Shown here: positions 46,939-54,822 of the stretch, piece after piece
Numbering within the stretch: the stretch's first letter is position 1
Layout: each line of letters opens with the position of its first letter
Virus record (IMG/VR): IMGVR_UViG_3300033182_000371
Location: 1-64,000 of that record
Direction: 5' to 3' (one strand)
Origin: a virus
Length of the DNA: 64,000 nucleotides
Made by a program: the position numbers and the translations under genes
The notes under the pieces: generated by a model
Told to the model about the DNA's origin: nothing
Database searches by the model: none
What the model saw: the letters and a program-made list of their open reading frames with translations, nothing else

Positions 46939-46946
46939 TATTTATA
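46939..46946 (-). promoter_or_regulatory. T4-type late promoter TATAAATA
   Basis: Exact late -10 on the minus strand in the 87-base gap between the HNH gene and the 66-residue gene. It would give late expression of the nuclease, methylase, carbamoyltransferase and gp62 genes. Confidence 0.7.
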
Positions 46947-46971
46947 AGGTTTTATTGATGATCCCTCTTCA

Positions 46972-47451
46972 TCACACACCTTGTTGCTTTTTTACATGAT
47001 GAGAATTTTGCCTTGGTGTTACCCACCTCAAATTATCTACATGATTATTTGTGGGGTCATCATCAATATGATCAACATATGCCGTATCTCGAACCCACTG
47101 ACGCCATTCTTCGGGCACATCATTCCAAGTATCTTTTAAAGATGCAGGAGGATGTTGATCGATGGGTCTCCAAGTTTCCATTACTGCTCTGTGAACAGTA
47201 AGTGAAAATGATTGCGTATGTTTATTTTTTTGATGATATTGATAATCATCAAATAAATTATCTGGGATAGTAAGACTAAGAAATTGAGACTCTAATCTAT
47301 CACTTCTTTTAGAAATAATATTTCTTACCTTCATCAATTTGTTTGTCTTCAAGTTAGCAACTCTACCATCCTCAGAAACATAATAATTTGGAATAACAGT
47401 GCCATTTTTAACCAATGGCTTAAATTCTTGATTGCCAAATATATTAATCAT
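46972..47451 (-). CDS. HNH homing endonuclease with NUMOD4-like domain
   Basis: The 159-residue protein has an N-terminal NUMOD4-like module (YYVSEDGRVANLKTNKLMK, about 23-41) and a C-terminal HNH core: LTVHRAVMETW, VDHIDDDPTNNHVDNLRWVT near 123-142 and the PRQNSHH tail. Free-standing HNH nucleases of this type spread by cutting alleles that lack them. It is inserted directly after gp44 (ATGA overlap), separating it from gp62. Not within an intron as far as I can see. Confidence 0.92.
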   Translation of the reverse strand: MINIFGNQEFKPLVKNGTVIPNYYVSEDGRVANLKTNKLMKVRNIISKRSDRLESQFLSLTIPDNLFDDYQYHQKNKHTQSFSLTVHRAVMETWRPIDQHPPASLKDTWNDVPEEWRQWVRDTAYVDHIDDDPTNNHVDNLRWVTPRQNSHHVKKQQGV

Positions 47452-48392
47452 TTAAAGTTACACTCTACCATAATTTCAGTCAACGCCGCGAGGAGGTTGA
47501 TCTCCTGGTCGGCAACAAATGCGATCTGATACTGATACTTAGCAATAATGAGCACGGCAGCAGCAATAGAAGGGCCTTCAAGGGTGCTGTAAAGAGCATC
47601 GTAAACACGCCGCAGAAGTACACCAGGATCATTATCCAGGTTAGAAACGACCCACTTACGGACAGACTGAAAGTCCTTTTGCTTAAGTTTTTGAATGAGA
47701 TCATTTACTTTTACATCTCCAAAGGAAGCGAGAATAGCAGAGTCAATCTTACCCCCGACCGAGTAACGCTGGCACTCATTGAGCACACGACGCCAATCAG
47801 GGAAGTGCTTATTGACAAGTTCTACCAAGACCTTGTTATCATATTCAACACCTTCTGCAACCAAGATTTCTTGGAGACGCTTGAAGAAGGATGCTGCGAT
47901 TGCAGGTTTTTGGGTTCCGTTGATAGAAAACTCAACGACTGCACAACGGGAGTGAAGGGGTTCAATGATTTTGTTTTTGTAGTTGCAAGTGAAGATGAAT
48001 CTACAGTTGCCATAAAACGCCTCAATATTAGCCCGTAGGAGGAGCTGTACATCGTGGGTGGTGTTGTCAGCCTCGTCGATAATGATGACCTTGTGAGGTG
48101 CATCTGAAGAAAGTGAGACGGTCGAAGCAAAGTTCTTTGCTTGATTCCGTACAGTATCGAGAAATCTCCCTTCATCGGATCCATTGATAATAATGTAGTC
48201 ACAGTTGAGTTGCTCACACAAAGCACGAGCAATGGTGGTCTTGCCACAACCAGCAGGACCCGCAAGAAGCAGGTTAGGAATCTCTCCCTGTGCTAGGAAA
48301 TCATTGAATGTTTTCTTAGTTGATTCGGGAAGGATGCACTCATCAATAGTTTTGGGGCGATACTTTTCGACCCAGAGAAAATCACTACGCAT
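47448..48392 (-). CDS. 44: Clamp loader large subunit (T4 gp44-like)
   Basis: AAA+ ATPase of the clamp loader. The 314-residue product (start MRSDFLWVEKYRPKTIDE at 48392) has the typical N-terminal box, Walker A GPAGCGKT (45-52), Walker B VIIIDEADN, the sensor-1 FIFTCNY and the SRC arginine finger in LHSRCAVVEF. An in-frame upstream extension is not homologous in style and overlaps the next gene; I reject it. Partner gp62 is at 43120-43500 and clamp gp45 at 49078. Confidence 0.96.
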   Translation of the reverse strand: MRSDFLWVEKYRPKTIDECILPESTKKTFNDFLAQGEIPNLLLAGPAGCGKTTIARALCEQLNCDYIIINGSDEGRFLDTVRNQAKNFASTVSLSSDAPHKVIIIDEADNTTHDVQLLLRANIEAFYGNCRFIFTCNYKNKIIEPLHSRCAVVEFSINGTQKPAIAASFFKRLQEILVAEGVEYDNKVLVELVNKHFPDWRRVLNECQRYSVGGKIDSAILASFGDVKVNDLIQKLKQKDFQSVRKWVVSNLDNDPGVLLRRVYDALYSTLEGPSIAAAVLIIAKYQYQIAFVADQEINLLAALTEIMVECNFK

Positions 48393-48579
48393 TATCAAGA
48401 ACCTCAATGTGGGACAAAAACGATGGAGGCATATTCCACCATAATACCTGGGTATCTTCCCAGTTATCAAAGATTATAAAGTCACCATCAGCTTTGACTA
48501 CTTTATAACGATGACGGAGATAAGGATCCTTGGATGTCTCAGTAAAATACCGAGAGTCATTCTTATCAATTAGTTTCAT
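48385..48579 (-). CDS. Small hypothetical protein, 64 aa
   Basis: The product (MKLIDKNDSRYFTETSKDPY...) overlaps gp44 by eight bases and the upstream oxygenase by four. It looks beta-rich with aromatic residues (YKVVKADGDFIIFDNWEDTQ, then VLWWNMPP), as in a small SH3-like or OB-like barrel. No family assigned. Position between clamp and clamp loader suggests early expression. Confidence 0.72.
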   Translation of the reverse strand: MKLIDKNDSRYFTETSKDPYLRHRYKVVKADGDFIIFDNWEDTQVLWWNMPPSFLSHIEVLDNA

Positions 48580-49124
48580 ATCAAATTGAATGAAATAATC
48601 ACACGCTCCTCTTCGCTGTCATGCGGTGGTGCCATGTGCATTAGGTTCGATGGGAAAATTACCATGTCCCCTTCACTACAAGGAAAAGAAGAACACTGGT
48701 GAGTTCCTGTCTCGTCATTGAATGGCGAGAAGAAGAGAGTGCTCGGGTGTTCTGCATTCATTTTAGCATACAAAACACACGAATACCCCATACATCCATG
48801 ATCATGTGGAGTATGATAATCTCTTGCACTATACTTTTGGCACCACATATTTGCAATGCCTTTGAACTTATACTCAGCAATTTTATGAAATTCTGAGAGA
48901 TATGGTTCTACAATTTTAATAACAGCATCTTGATACTCTGGTGTTTTGAACTCAAAGTAGTCAGTGTACTTGATATGCTTTTCTGCATTGTTTGTTTCGG
49001 GGATCATACCTAAGATATGATCCCGTTCTTTTGCCCACTCTTTTACATTGAAGTGAAAGACTGAAACTGTGAATAAGTCAACCTTCGTAAGTTGAGTCGG
49101 GTTCAAGTGCGATGTAGTAGTCAA
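48576..49124 (-). CDS. 2OG-Fe(II) oxygenase-like protein
   Basis: The 182-residue frame has DYHTPHDHGCMGYSCVLY (His107-x-His109), STLFFSPF, SEGDMVIFPSNLMHMAPPH (His163) and an Arg at 174 in ERVIISFNL. It belongs to the HxH branch also seen at 31851-32459 and 50195-50797. There is no ATG near the start; TTG at 49124 or 49106, both overlapping gp45, are candidates. Substrate unknown. Confidence 0.82.
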   Translation of the reverse strand: MTTTSHLNPTQLTKVDLFTVSVFHFNVKEWAKERDHILGMIPETNNAEKHIKYTDYFEFKTPEYQDAVIKIVEPYLSEFHKIAEYKFKGIANMWCQKYSARDYHTPHDHGCMGYSCVLYAKMNAEHPSTLFFSPFNDETGTHQCSSFPCSEGDMVIFPSNLMHMAPPHDSEEERVIISFNLI

Positions 49125-49749
49125 GGTTGTAACTGTGATTGGTGAACTTGGAAAGCAATTTCTTAGAGATTACAACATCATAAGAACCAGGAATCAATTT
49201 AATGTTCTCGATCTTGAAGTTGAATTCAAAGGTCTTGTCAGTTTTACCAACGGTCAGGGCAAACTCATTAGAGTTATCGTTCTTCTTATCACGAACCATC
49301 AGGGTGATGGTTTCGCCGTCACCAACAGCAGCAAGGTCAGGCAACTGGTAGACAGAGGATGCCTTCAGCAGTTTCTGCAGTTGAGCACTTTCAAGTTGGA
49401 AGCAAACATCTTGAGAAGGAAGAGTGATTGCTTTCTCGGGAGGAGTGATAATGACCTCAGGATCAGCAAAGGCAAACTTGACCTTAGTAGTCTTACCCTC
49501 ACGGATGATCATGTAAGAGTCATGCTTGAGGTCGATGTCAGGATCGTTCATCAGACCCACACCGTTCAGGAACTGAGGTAGGTCATAGATACCAAAGTCC
49601 TTTTCAAAGTTCTCGTCGATATCTGCTTCTGCGAGAATGTTCTTCATCACCGAGATAGTGCGAAGTTTAGATCCTTTCTTCACCAGAATAGACTGGTTAA
49701 TAGAAGAAAAGTTTTCGAGAAGGTCAATAGTTTTTTCAGAAAGTTTCAT
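49078..49749 (-). CDS. 45: Sliding clamp (T4 gp45-like)
   Basis: Trimeric processivity clamp for gp43 and coactivator of late transcription together with gp55. The 223-residue product (start MKLSEKTIDLLENFSSIN at 49749) matches T4 gp45 in length (228) and keeps LVKKGSKLRTISVMKNILAE and the NFKIENIKLIPGSYDV strand region. Its start overlaps the upstream DUF3310-like gene by 14 bases. Confidence 0.95.
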   Translation of the reverse strand: MKLSEKTIDLLENFSSINQSILVKKGSKLRTISVMKNILAEADIDENFEKDFGIYDLPQFLNGVGLMNDPDIDLKHDSYMIIREGKTTKVKFAFADPEVIITPPEKAITLPSQDVCFQLESAQLQKLLKASSVYQLPDLAAVGDGETITLMVRDKKNDNSNEFALTVGKTDKTFEFNFKIENIKLIPGSYDVVISKKLLSKFTNHSYNLDYYIALEPDSTYEG

Positions 49750-50182
49750 ATCCACGCTCAGTAGTCTCCTTGTCTAGTCCAGCGAAGTGATAAAGAAGAA
49801 CAGCATAGTGAATGATCTTCTTGATGTCCATTTTAGCAGATCCCTTCTTATCGTAGCGGGATGCATACTTTAAAATATTGCTACGGCAGAAAGCAGCAGC
49901 ATCTCCACAGGAGTCAATCAGATCAAGAGTCTGAGTGCCGCTGCCAGAGTTATAGTGAGCACGATAGGTCTCACTAATATAATCCTTCACTTCTTGAAGG
50001 ATTTTGTCTTCATTGTATTTGTACACAGAGTTGTTAGGGGTTGTAATCTTAAGTTCAACAGCTGTTGCGTAATCAGGACTGTTAGAAGCAGGAGTCCATT
50101 CGTAACCGCCATTGGCAGCAATAAATGCCTGTTCGTCTTCAGGACCGTACATTTCGTCGTATAAAAAAGACCATGCTGTCAT
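49736..50182 (-). CDS. DUF3310-like protein
   Basis: The 148-residue product ends with a DUF3310-like block: LIDSCGDAAAFCRSNILKYA and SRYDKKGSAKMDIKKIIHYA, about residues 88-130, resembling the GNxIKYLxRxxKK...DLxKAxxYL pattern. The family occurs in many phages and has been linked with nucleotide kinases, but its role is unclear. The N-terminal half is unassigned. It is directly upstream of gp45 in the operon. Confidence 0.7.
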   Translation of the reverse strand: MTAWSFLYDEMYGPEDEQAFIAANGGYEWTPASNSPDYATAVELKITTPNNSVYKYNEDKILQEVKDYISETYRAHYNSGSGTQTLDLIDSCGDAAAFCRSNILKYASRYDKKGSAKMDIKKIIHYAVLLYHFAGLDKETTERGYETF

Positions 50183-50194
50183 TGTAGCATCTCC

Positions 50195-50797
50195 TCAATG
50201 AAATTGCAAATCAAAAATATTGAAACTCATTGTAATTCGAGTTACATCACTTGTAAAGGGATACACGCAATGCTTTAGATCTGCAGGGAAGACGAATATC
50301 TGTCCCGTCTTTGGAGTAATTTTGTACGATCCGTTCGACATAAAACTCTTAGGACCATAAACAAATTCCAACATTCCAGGAGAAGGACAATTTGTTTTGT
50401 CTTCCCAGAAGACATGTTCTTTTTCTATTTCTTCTGGAATGTCAATGAATATTACTGCACTGAGAACTCCATCATGAACATGTATTGGATTAAACTCATG
50501 CTTCTTTTGATAGTTAATCCAAGGACCATTTCCAAGATCATATGAAATCGAATCGGGTGGTTCTCTGTCACCATATCTTTTGAAGTTACTATCAACATAT
50601 TCTTTTATATGAGGATAGATGTAATCAACAAAAGTATTTGGTTGCAGTACAGCAGTTCTTTGATTTACTATGTTTCCTGCCAGATCGGATATGTGACTTG
50701 CATCTACAGAATTCTGAGCACCTTCTTTAAGGAAGGAAAGAAACTCCTCAGATATATCTGCGACATATAGTGAAGGACCAAAAGGATTAATCAGCAT
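50195..50797 (-). CDS. 2OG-Fe(II) oxygenase-like protein
   Basis: The 200-residue product has WINYQKKHEFNPIHVHDGVL (His106-x-His108), GQIFVFPADLKHCVYPF (His176) and TRITMSFNIF (Arg187). It is an HxH-type oxygenase related to the two at 31851 and 48576. The ATG overlaps the cobS-like stop as TGATG. A 12-base gap follows to the DUF3310-like gene. Substrate unknown. Confidence 0.83.
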   Translation of the reverse strand: MLINPFGPSLYVADISEEFLSFLKEGAQNSVDASHISDLAGNIVNQRTAVLQPNTFVDYIYPHIKEYVDSNFKRYGDREPPDSISYDLGNGPWINYQKKHEFNPIHVHDGVLSAVIFIDIPEEIEKEHVFWEDKTNCPSPGMLEFVYGPKSFMSNGSYKITPKTGQIFVFPADLKHCVYPFTSDVTRITMSFNIFDLQFH

Positions 50798-51909
50798 CAG
50801 GAAAGGTCTCCCACAGAACTTTCTTGTACTCCTTCCACAGGTTTTGCGAAATCGACATCTGCATCAACTTTATCGTAAAGGTCAAGGAAAGCACTCTTGG
50901 TCTCATCGTCAAAACGATTCAAGCAAACTTCAATTGCTTTTTGCTTGTCATTCCAGATGGAGAATGCACGAACAATGTGAACAAGACGACGAGTAGAGAT
51001 GATTTCATCAACGCCACCATCGTAGAAAGTCTTACGAATGATGTCTGCCCAGTCAGTCAGACGCTTACAGAAATCACGATCTTCCATACCAAGATCCAGA
51101 GAAATACCTTCAAGGATTTTCTGTTCGGTCTTAGGAGTCGGATACTCCTGCTCAAAGGTCACAGGGAAACGCTCTAGGAATGCTTCGTTCAGAACATTAG
51201 TGCCAATGAAACGACCGTCATCAGAACCCTTACCTTTGGTATTGGCAGTAGCAATGACATTGAAACCAGCAGCAGGAGTCACTTGCTTACCGATTTTCTT
51301 CAAGAAGACACCCTTACCTTCCAGAATAGATTGCAGGCACAGGATCTTGTTGGAAGCAAGGTCGATTTCGTCTAGAAGCAGCACAGCTCCGCGTGAAAGA
51401 GCCTCCACGACGGGTCCATTATGCCAGACAGTTTCGCCATTAACAAGACGAAACCCACCAATAAGATCATCCTCGTCAGTCTCAATGGTGATGTTCACAC
51501 GAATGAGCTCCCTATTTAGTTGAGCACATGCCTGCTCTACGCTAAAGGTCTTACCGTTACCAGAGAGACCAGTGATAAAAGCAGGGTAAAAGATACCAGA
51601 CTGAATAATCTTTTTAATATCTGCAAAGTTACCAAACTTGACGAAGGTATCATCTTTTTGAGGTACGAGATTTTGTTGTTCCTGAGCAGGAACAATTGCA
51701 GCAGGTGACTGGTAGGTTTGCTCCATTTGTTCCCGAACGGTAAGGTCCCAAACACCACGCTTAACTTTGAATTGCTCAAGTTTCTTGGTGGCGGTGGGAT
51801 AAGAAATACCTTGGGCAGCACAATACCCACGGACATCAGCAGCAGTGATGTGGTCTCCGAAGGAATCACGGAGAGAGTTGATCAGGTGTTCAGAAGTCAA
51901 GCGAGACAT
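50797..51909 (-). CDS. cobS: MoxR/CobS-type AAA+ ATPase
   Basis: Marine T4-like phages carry this gene, usually named cobS after the ATPase of aerobic cobaltochelatase. The 370-residue product has an N-terminal region (about 1-95) and a AAA+ core: GLSGNGKTFSVEQAC (Walker A, near 115), VLLLDEIDLASN (Walker B), ATANTKGKGSDDGRF and STRRLVHIVRAFSIW. Cobalt insertion is doubtful because no other cobaltochelatase subunit is seen except the VWA-type partner next door. A promoter lies 24-29 bases upstream. Confidence 0.88.
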   Translation of the reverse strand: MSRLTSEHLINSLRDSFGDHITAADVRGYCAAQGISYPTATKKLEQFKVKRGVWDLTVREQMEQTYQSPAAIVPAQEQQNLVPQKDDTFVKFGNFADIKKIIQSGIFYPAFITGLSGNGKTFSVEQACAQLNRELIRVNITIETDEDDLIGGFRLVNGETVWHNGPVVEALSRGAVLLLDEIDLASNKILCLQSILEGKGVFLKKIGKQVTPAAGFNVIATANTKGKGSDDGRFIGTNVLNEAFLERFPVTFEQEYPTPKTEQKILEGISLDLGMEDRDFCKRLTDWADIIRKTFYDGGVDEIISTRRLVHIVRAFSIWNDKQKAIEVCLNRFDDETKSAFLDLYDKVDADVDFAKPVEGVQESSVGDLS

Positions 51910-51932
51910 TAGATTTCCTTTGGTATGTATAC

Positions 51933-51938
51933 ATTATA
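51933..51938 (-). promoter_or_regulatory. Promoter -10 for the cobS-like gene
   Basis: Minus-strand GCTATAATGTATACA contains TATAAT at 51938-51933, 24 bases upstream of the ATG, with AAAGGA as ribosome-binding site. The same 15-base core precedes gp55 (58423-58433). No -35 box of good quality. Confidence 0.62.
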
Positions 51939-51943
51939 GCGTG

Positions 51944-51967
51944 GGGGTGGTGGTTCACCGACCCCCT
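51944..51967 (-). terminator. Intrinsic terminator after the VWA gene
   Basis: GGGGGT(C)GGTG-AAC-CACCACCCCC on the minus strand makes a hairpin of about ten base pairs with one bulge, twelve bases after the stop of the VWA protein. There is no T-run, so termination may be partial. Confidence 0.5.
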
Positions 51968-51979
51968 GTGGACAGTTTG

Positions 51980-54100
51980 TCAGGCGACCAACGCAATGAA
52001 CTCGTTCAACACACGCTTGTTCATTTTCTTATTCGCTAGAGACTTCCTAAAAGCACTCTTAATTTGAGACTTAGATGCATCATCAGATACTTCAAATTCA
52101 GAACTTTGAGAAAGAACTTGATTGCCAAGAACAATGTAAGAATTATATCCATAATCCTTAATGGTGAAGGATTTTTCTTTCTTCCATTGAGTACGAGCTT
52201 TCTCTTGATCCAAGTACTCAGGAATATAAGAGTAGATCATAGAGTTGTAACTACATCCAGGTCCAATGATACGGAACCCAACAAAGTTAACTTCGGAAAA
52301 TGTTGACTTAAGATCATCAAGGAGTGCTTTGGTGAAAAGGTGATAGATCATTGACAGACGAGTAATTTCTCCAGTCTTGTGATTACGCAAGAAAGTTTGA
52401 TCAGTACACCGACGATTACGAATCTGTGCTTCTCCTTCCCAGTTACGCTGAAGCATTACAGTACGAGAAAGTGGAGATGCTTCACCATCAGTCAAAATAA
52501 CACAATTAACCTTTTCAAGACCATGCATTTTCTTGAAACTAGGAATAATTTTATGAAGAGTTAGCAGTGCTTCATTCAAAGGAGTGCCAGAAAGATACAT
52601 CCGAGGAGGACAAACCCCAGAATAATCAGTGAATGAATGTGCAATATTCCAAATGTTCTTCATTTGCTGTTCAGCAACAGCATTACTCACCTTACTAGTG
52701 AGAATATTCATCATAGAAAAAGAATCTCCAATATGAAATTTGTCTTCCTCAAGAGGAAGAGTGGGAAATTCCTTTGCCCTGTAATTCCACTCATTAGTGA
52801 AAGCAAATACATCATATGGAATACCAACCTTCCTACAGAACCAGATCAAGTTATACAGTTGCTTGAGAGTAGAGACAAGAACATCCGCCATAGATCCAGA
52901 CCAGTCAAGCACAAATACCAGACCATGATTCTTGCCGTCAGGAATGACGGTTACTTTTTTGAAGAGGTCTTCATTGTACTTGTAGGTATGAAGTTTGGAA
53001 CAGTCAAGAACACCAGTGCGAGAAGTAGTAGCACGAGCATATGCAGCAGCAGACTTCTTACATTCAAATTCTTTCACAAGATAGTTGACTTCTTTTGCAG
53101 ATTCTTTTTTGAACTTGACATAGTTGTCATGATGAATCCCAGCAAGACGCTCAATAAATTCCAGAGACCGTCCCCTCCACTCATCCCAAACAGATTCAAT
53201 ATACTCATGAATCTCTTTGGTGGGAATAATAATATGCTCCATATCCATGCTAGGAATAGAAACATATGAAATGAAGTTGTCACTAGTATCAGCAAGTTCA
53301 CGCAACTTATCTGCTAGTGAGTCAACAGTTTTAGTTTCATTCTCATTGACAGCAGTGTTGTTTTCTTCTGAAAGGTTACCGTCCTCTTCAGACTCAGATT
53401 CTTCTGACTTGTCCTCTCCTTCACCACTGTCCTCAGAATCGCCAGCAGGAGTCTCCTGCTGCTGAGGCATTGATTGCATACCCTCTCCACCATCAGAACC
53501 CGTTGCAGACGATTGTGGTGGGGTGACAGGTTCGGTTTCAGACGAAGTAAACTCATCAGCATACTCACTAATCATACGAGCAGCATCTAGAGCATCATCA
53601 AAGGACTCTGCATTGGCAACTGCATTAATGATTTGCATTTCCCTGTCGTTCTTAACAGGGACTTTGATGTAATTACCAATCTTGAACCAGAGATTTACGC
53701 GATCAGCGAAAGAGAACTTGTTAAGATCTTCTCCCTCCAGTTCAAAGAAATCTTGATCTTGGAGATTGGAGTACCCACGATAGAAAGTTTTGCTCAGACC
53801 AGCATAACGACGCTTGATCAATTTCTCAATGCGAGCATCCTCAGTGATGTTCACAAAGTTTTGAGGAACATTCTTCCACTTCTCTTCTTTATCCCAAGGA
53901 CGAGGGTCAGTGAACAATGCATGACCAACCTCATGTGCAACGAGGAGATCATACACATCCTCAGAGGAGATCTTCCAAACAGGGAGAGTCAGGACACGAC
54001 GAACGACATCAAACTGAGCGGTCTCTACATTGCGGTGCTCGATGATCAGGTTCTCAGTAGCGAGCAGTTTAGCAAGTTTGCCTTTGACTTCGTGCAGCAT
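51980..54100 (-). CDS. VWA-domain protein with HEVGH metallopeptidase motif (CobT-like)
   Basis: The 706-residue protein has VAHEVGHALFTDPRPW near residue 55, a zinc-peptidase HExxH-like motif, an acidic low-complexity middle (EDSGEGEDKSEESESEEDG) like CobT, and a C-terminal VWA domain with the MIDAS sequence LVFVLDWSGSMADV near 390 and a later CVILTDGEASPLS. The architecture matches CobT-type partners of CobS/MoxR ATPases. Together they may form a chaperone-like machine acting on metal enzymes or virion proteins. Activity is inferred. Confidence 0.85.
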   Translation of the reverse strand: MLHEVKGKLAKLLATENLIIEHRNVETAQFDVVRRVLTLPVWKISSEDVYDLLVAHEVGHALFTDPRPWDKEEKWKNVPQNFVNITEDARIEKLIKRRYAGLSKTFYRGYSNLQDQDFFELEGEDLNKFSFADRVNLWFKIGNYIKVPVKNDREMQIINAVANAESFDDALDAARMISEYADEFTSSETEPVTPPQSSATGSDGGEGMQSMPQQQETPAGDSEDSGEGEDKSEESESEEDGNLSEENNTAVNENETKTVDSLADKLRELADTSDNFISYVSIPSMDMEHIIIPTKEIHEYIESVWDEWRGRSLEFIERLAGIHHDNYVKFKKESAKEVNYLVKEFECKKSAAAYARATTSRTGVLDCSKLHTYKYNEDLFKKVTVIPDGKNHGLVFVLDWSGSMADVLVSTLKQLYNLIWFCRKVGIPYDVFAFTNEWNYRAKEFPTLPLEEDKFHIGDSFSMMNILTSKVSNAVAEQQMKNIWNIAHSFTDYSGVCPPRMYLSGTPLNEALLTLHKIIPSFKKMHGLEKVNCVILTDGEASPLSRTVMLQRNWEGEAQIRNRRCTDQTFLRNHKTGEITRLSMIYHLFTKALLDDLKSTFSEVNFVGFRIIGPGCSYNSMIYSYIPEYLDQEKARTQWKKEKSFTIKDYGYNSYIVLGNQVLSQSSEFEVSDDASKSQIKSAFRKSLANKKMNKRVLNEFIALVA

Positions 54101-54269
54101 GGATCTCCTCCTGTATGCACCTATTATAAAACCCCTGGCGTTTGCCAGAGGTTTGCATGTGACACTTTTTAAAGTGTCTTAGCCTCGCCTTTGCCTGGCG
54201 AAGTGCTTGTGGTTTTAGTTTGCGCTTTTGTTCTTTCTTGGAGTGGTGTTGCCAGTTTGGAGTGTTCAT
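54069..54269 (-). CDS. Possible small very basic protein
   Basis: A frame of 66 codons (MNTPNWQHHSKKEQKRKLKP...) is rich in Lys, Arg and Gln with KARLRHFKKCHMQTSGKRQG, as in RNA- or DNA-binding peptides. Against it: the frame runs through the hairpins at 54132-54178, a TATAAT promoter and 32 bases of the VWA gene, and there is no obvious ribosome-binding site. The first 48 residues look most protein-like. Treat as uncertain. Confidence 0.4.
   Translation of the reverse strand: MNTPNWQHHSKKEQKRKLKPQALRQAKARLRHFKKCHMQTSGKRQGFYNRCIQEEIHAARSQRQTC
54123..54151 (-). promoter_or_regulatory. Hairpin and promoter upstream of the VWA gene
   Basis: On the minus strand CCTCTGGC-AAAC-GCCAGGGG (54151-54132, one mismatch) is followed by TTTTATAAT. 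The T-run is part of a terminator and TATAAT (54128-54123) forms the -10 of the VWA gene promoter. A second hairpin GACACTTT/AAAGTGTC lies at 54161-54178. AGGAGGAG precedes the ATG. Confidence 0.6.
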
Positions 54270-54291
54270 GGCACTATGCGAGAGAATCTTT

Positions 54292-54822
54292 TTATCTTAT
54301 CATACAAGCAACCGTCACTCTCCAAAATGGAGTATCTACTTTGATCGGAAGAGCATCATGCAGTTCATTTGATCTGAACACAACAAAATCTCCAGGTTCA
54401 AAAGTATATATACGATCTTCGATTTGTAGTTCTCCGCCCCAGGAAGGATCCCATTGAGGTGATAAGAATCCAACGATGCTCCAAGTATACTTTCCCTTAG
54501 CATCACCGTCAGTATGGAACAAAGAGATGTTACCCTTTCTCTGTGCATTGAATCCTACTGCACCAAGACCACCAACGGGAAGAACAAATCCATACTCTTC
54601 CTCAATCTGGTCCCTAATCCTACTCATCAGAGATACGAAGTATCCAGCAAGGAAGGGACTGTGGATACCATTAGCATCCATGGCAACTGCCCTTGGATAA
54701 TGAGTGAGAGGATCATCACTGCCAGCATAGGCACCACCGATCTTCCAGATCGATTCTCCCATTAAGTGACCATATAACTGATCGATGTCACCTTTACTTA
54801 AAACATTTTTCGCAATGTACAT
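54292..54822 (-). CDS. 2OG-Fe(II) oxygenase
   Basis: The 176-residue product (MYIAKNVLSKGDIDQLYGHL...) has ISLFHTDGDAKG (His103-x-Asp105), PSWGGELQIEDR, PGDFVVFRSNELHDALP (His155) and WRVTVACMI (Arg168), all the ligands of the fold. It resembles small phage prolyl-hydroxylase-type enzymes. The ATG shares a base with the gp46 stop (TAATG). Substrate unknown. Confidence 0.87.
   Translation of the reverse strand: MYIAKNVLSKGDIDQLYGHLMGESIWKIGGAYAGSDDPLTHYPRAVAMDANGIHSPFLAGYFVSLMSRIRDQIEEEYGFVLPVGGLGAVGFNAQRKGNISLFHTDGDAKGKYTWSIVGFLSPQWDPSWGGELQIEDRIYTFEPGDFVVFRSNELHDALPIKVDTPFWRVTVACMIR

Noticed and set aside
46972-47451. HNH gene as part of a group I intron in gp44
   Set aside because: gp44 is intact from start to stop and no intron-like interruption is visible; the nuclease is free-standing.
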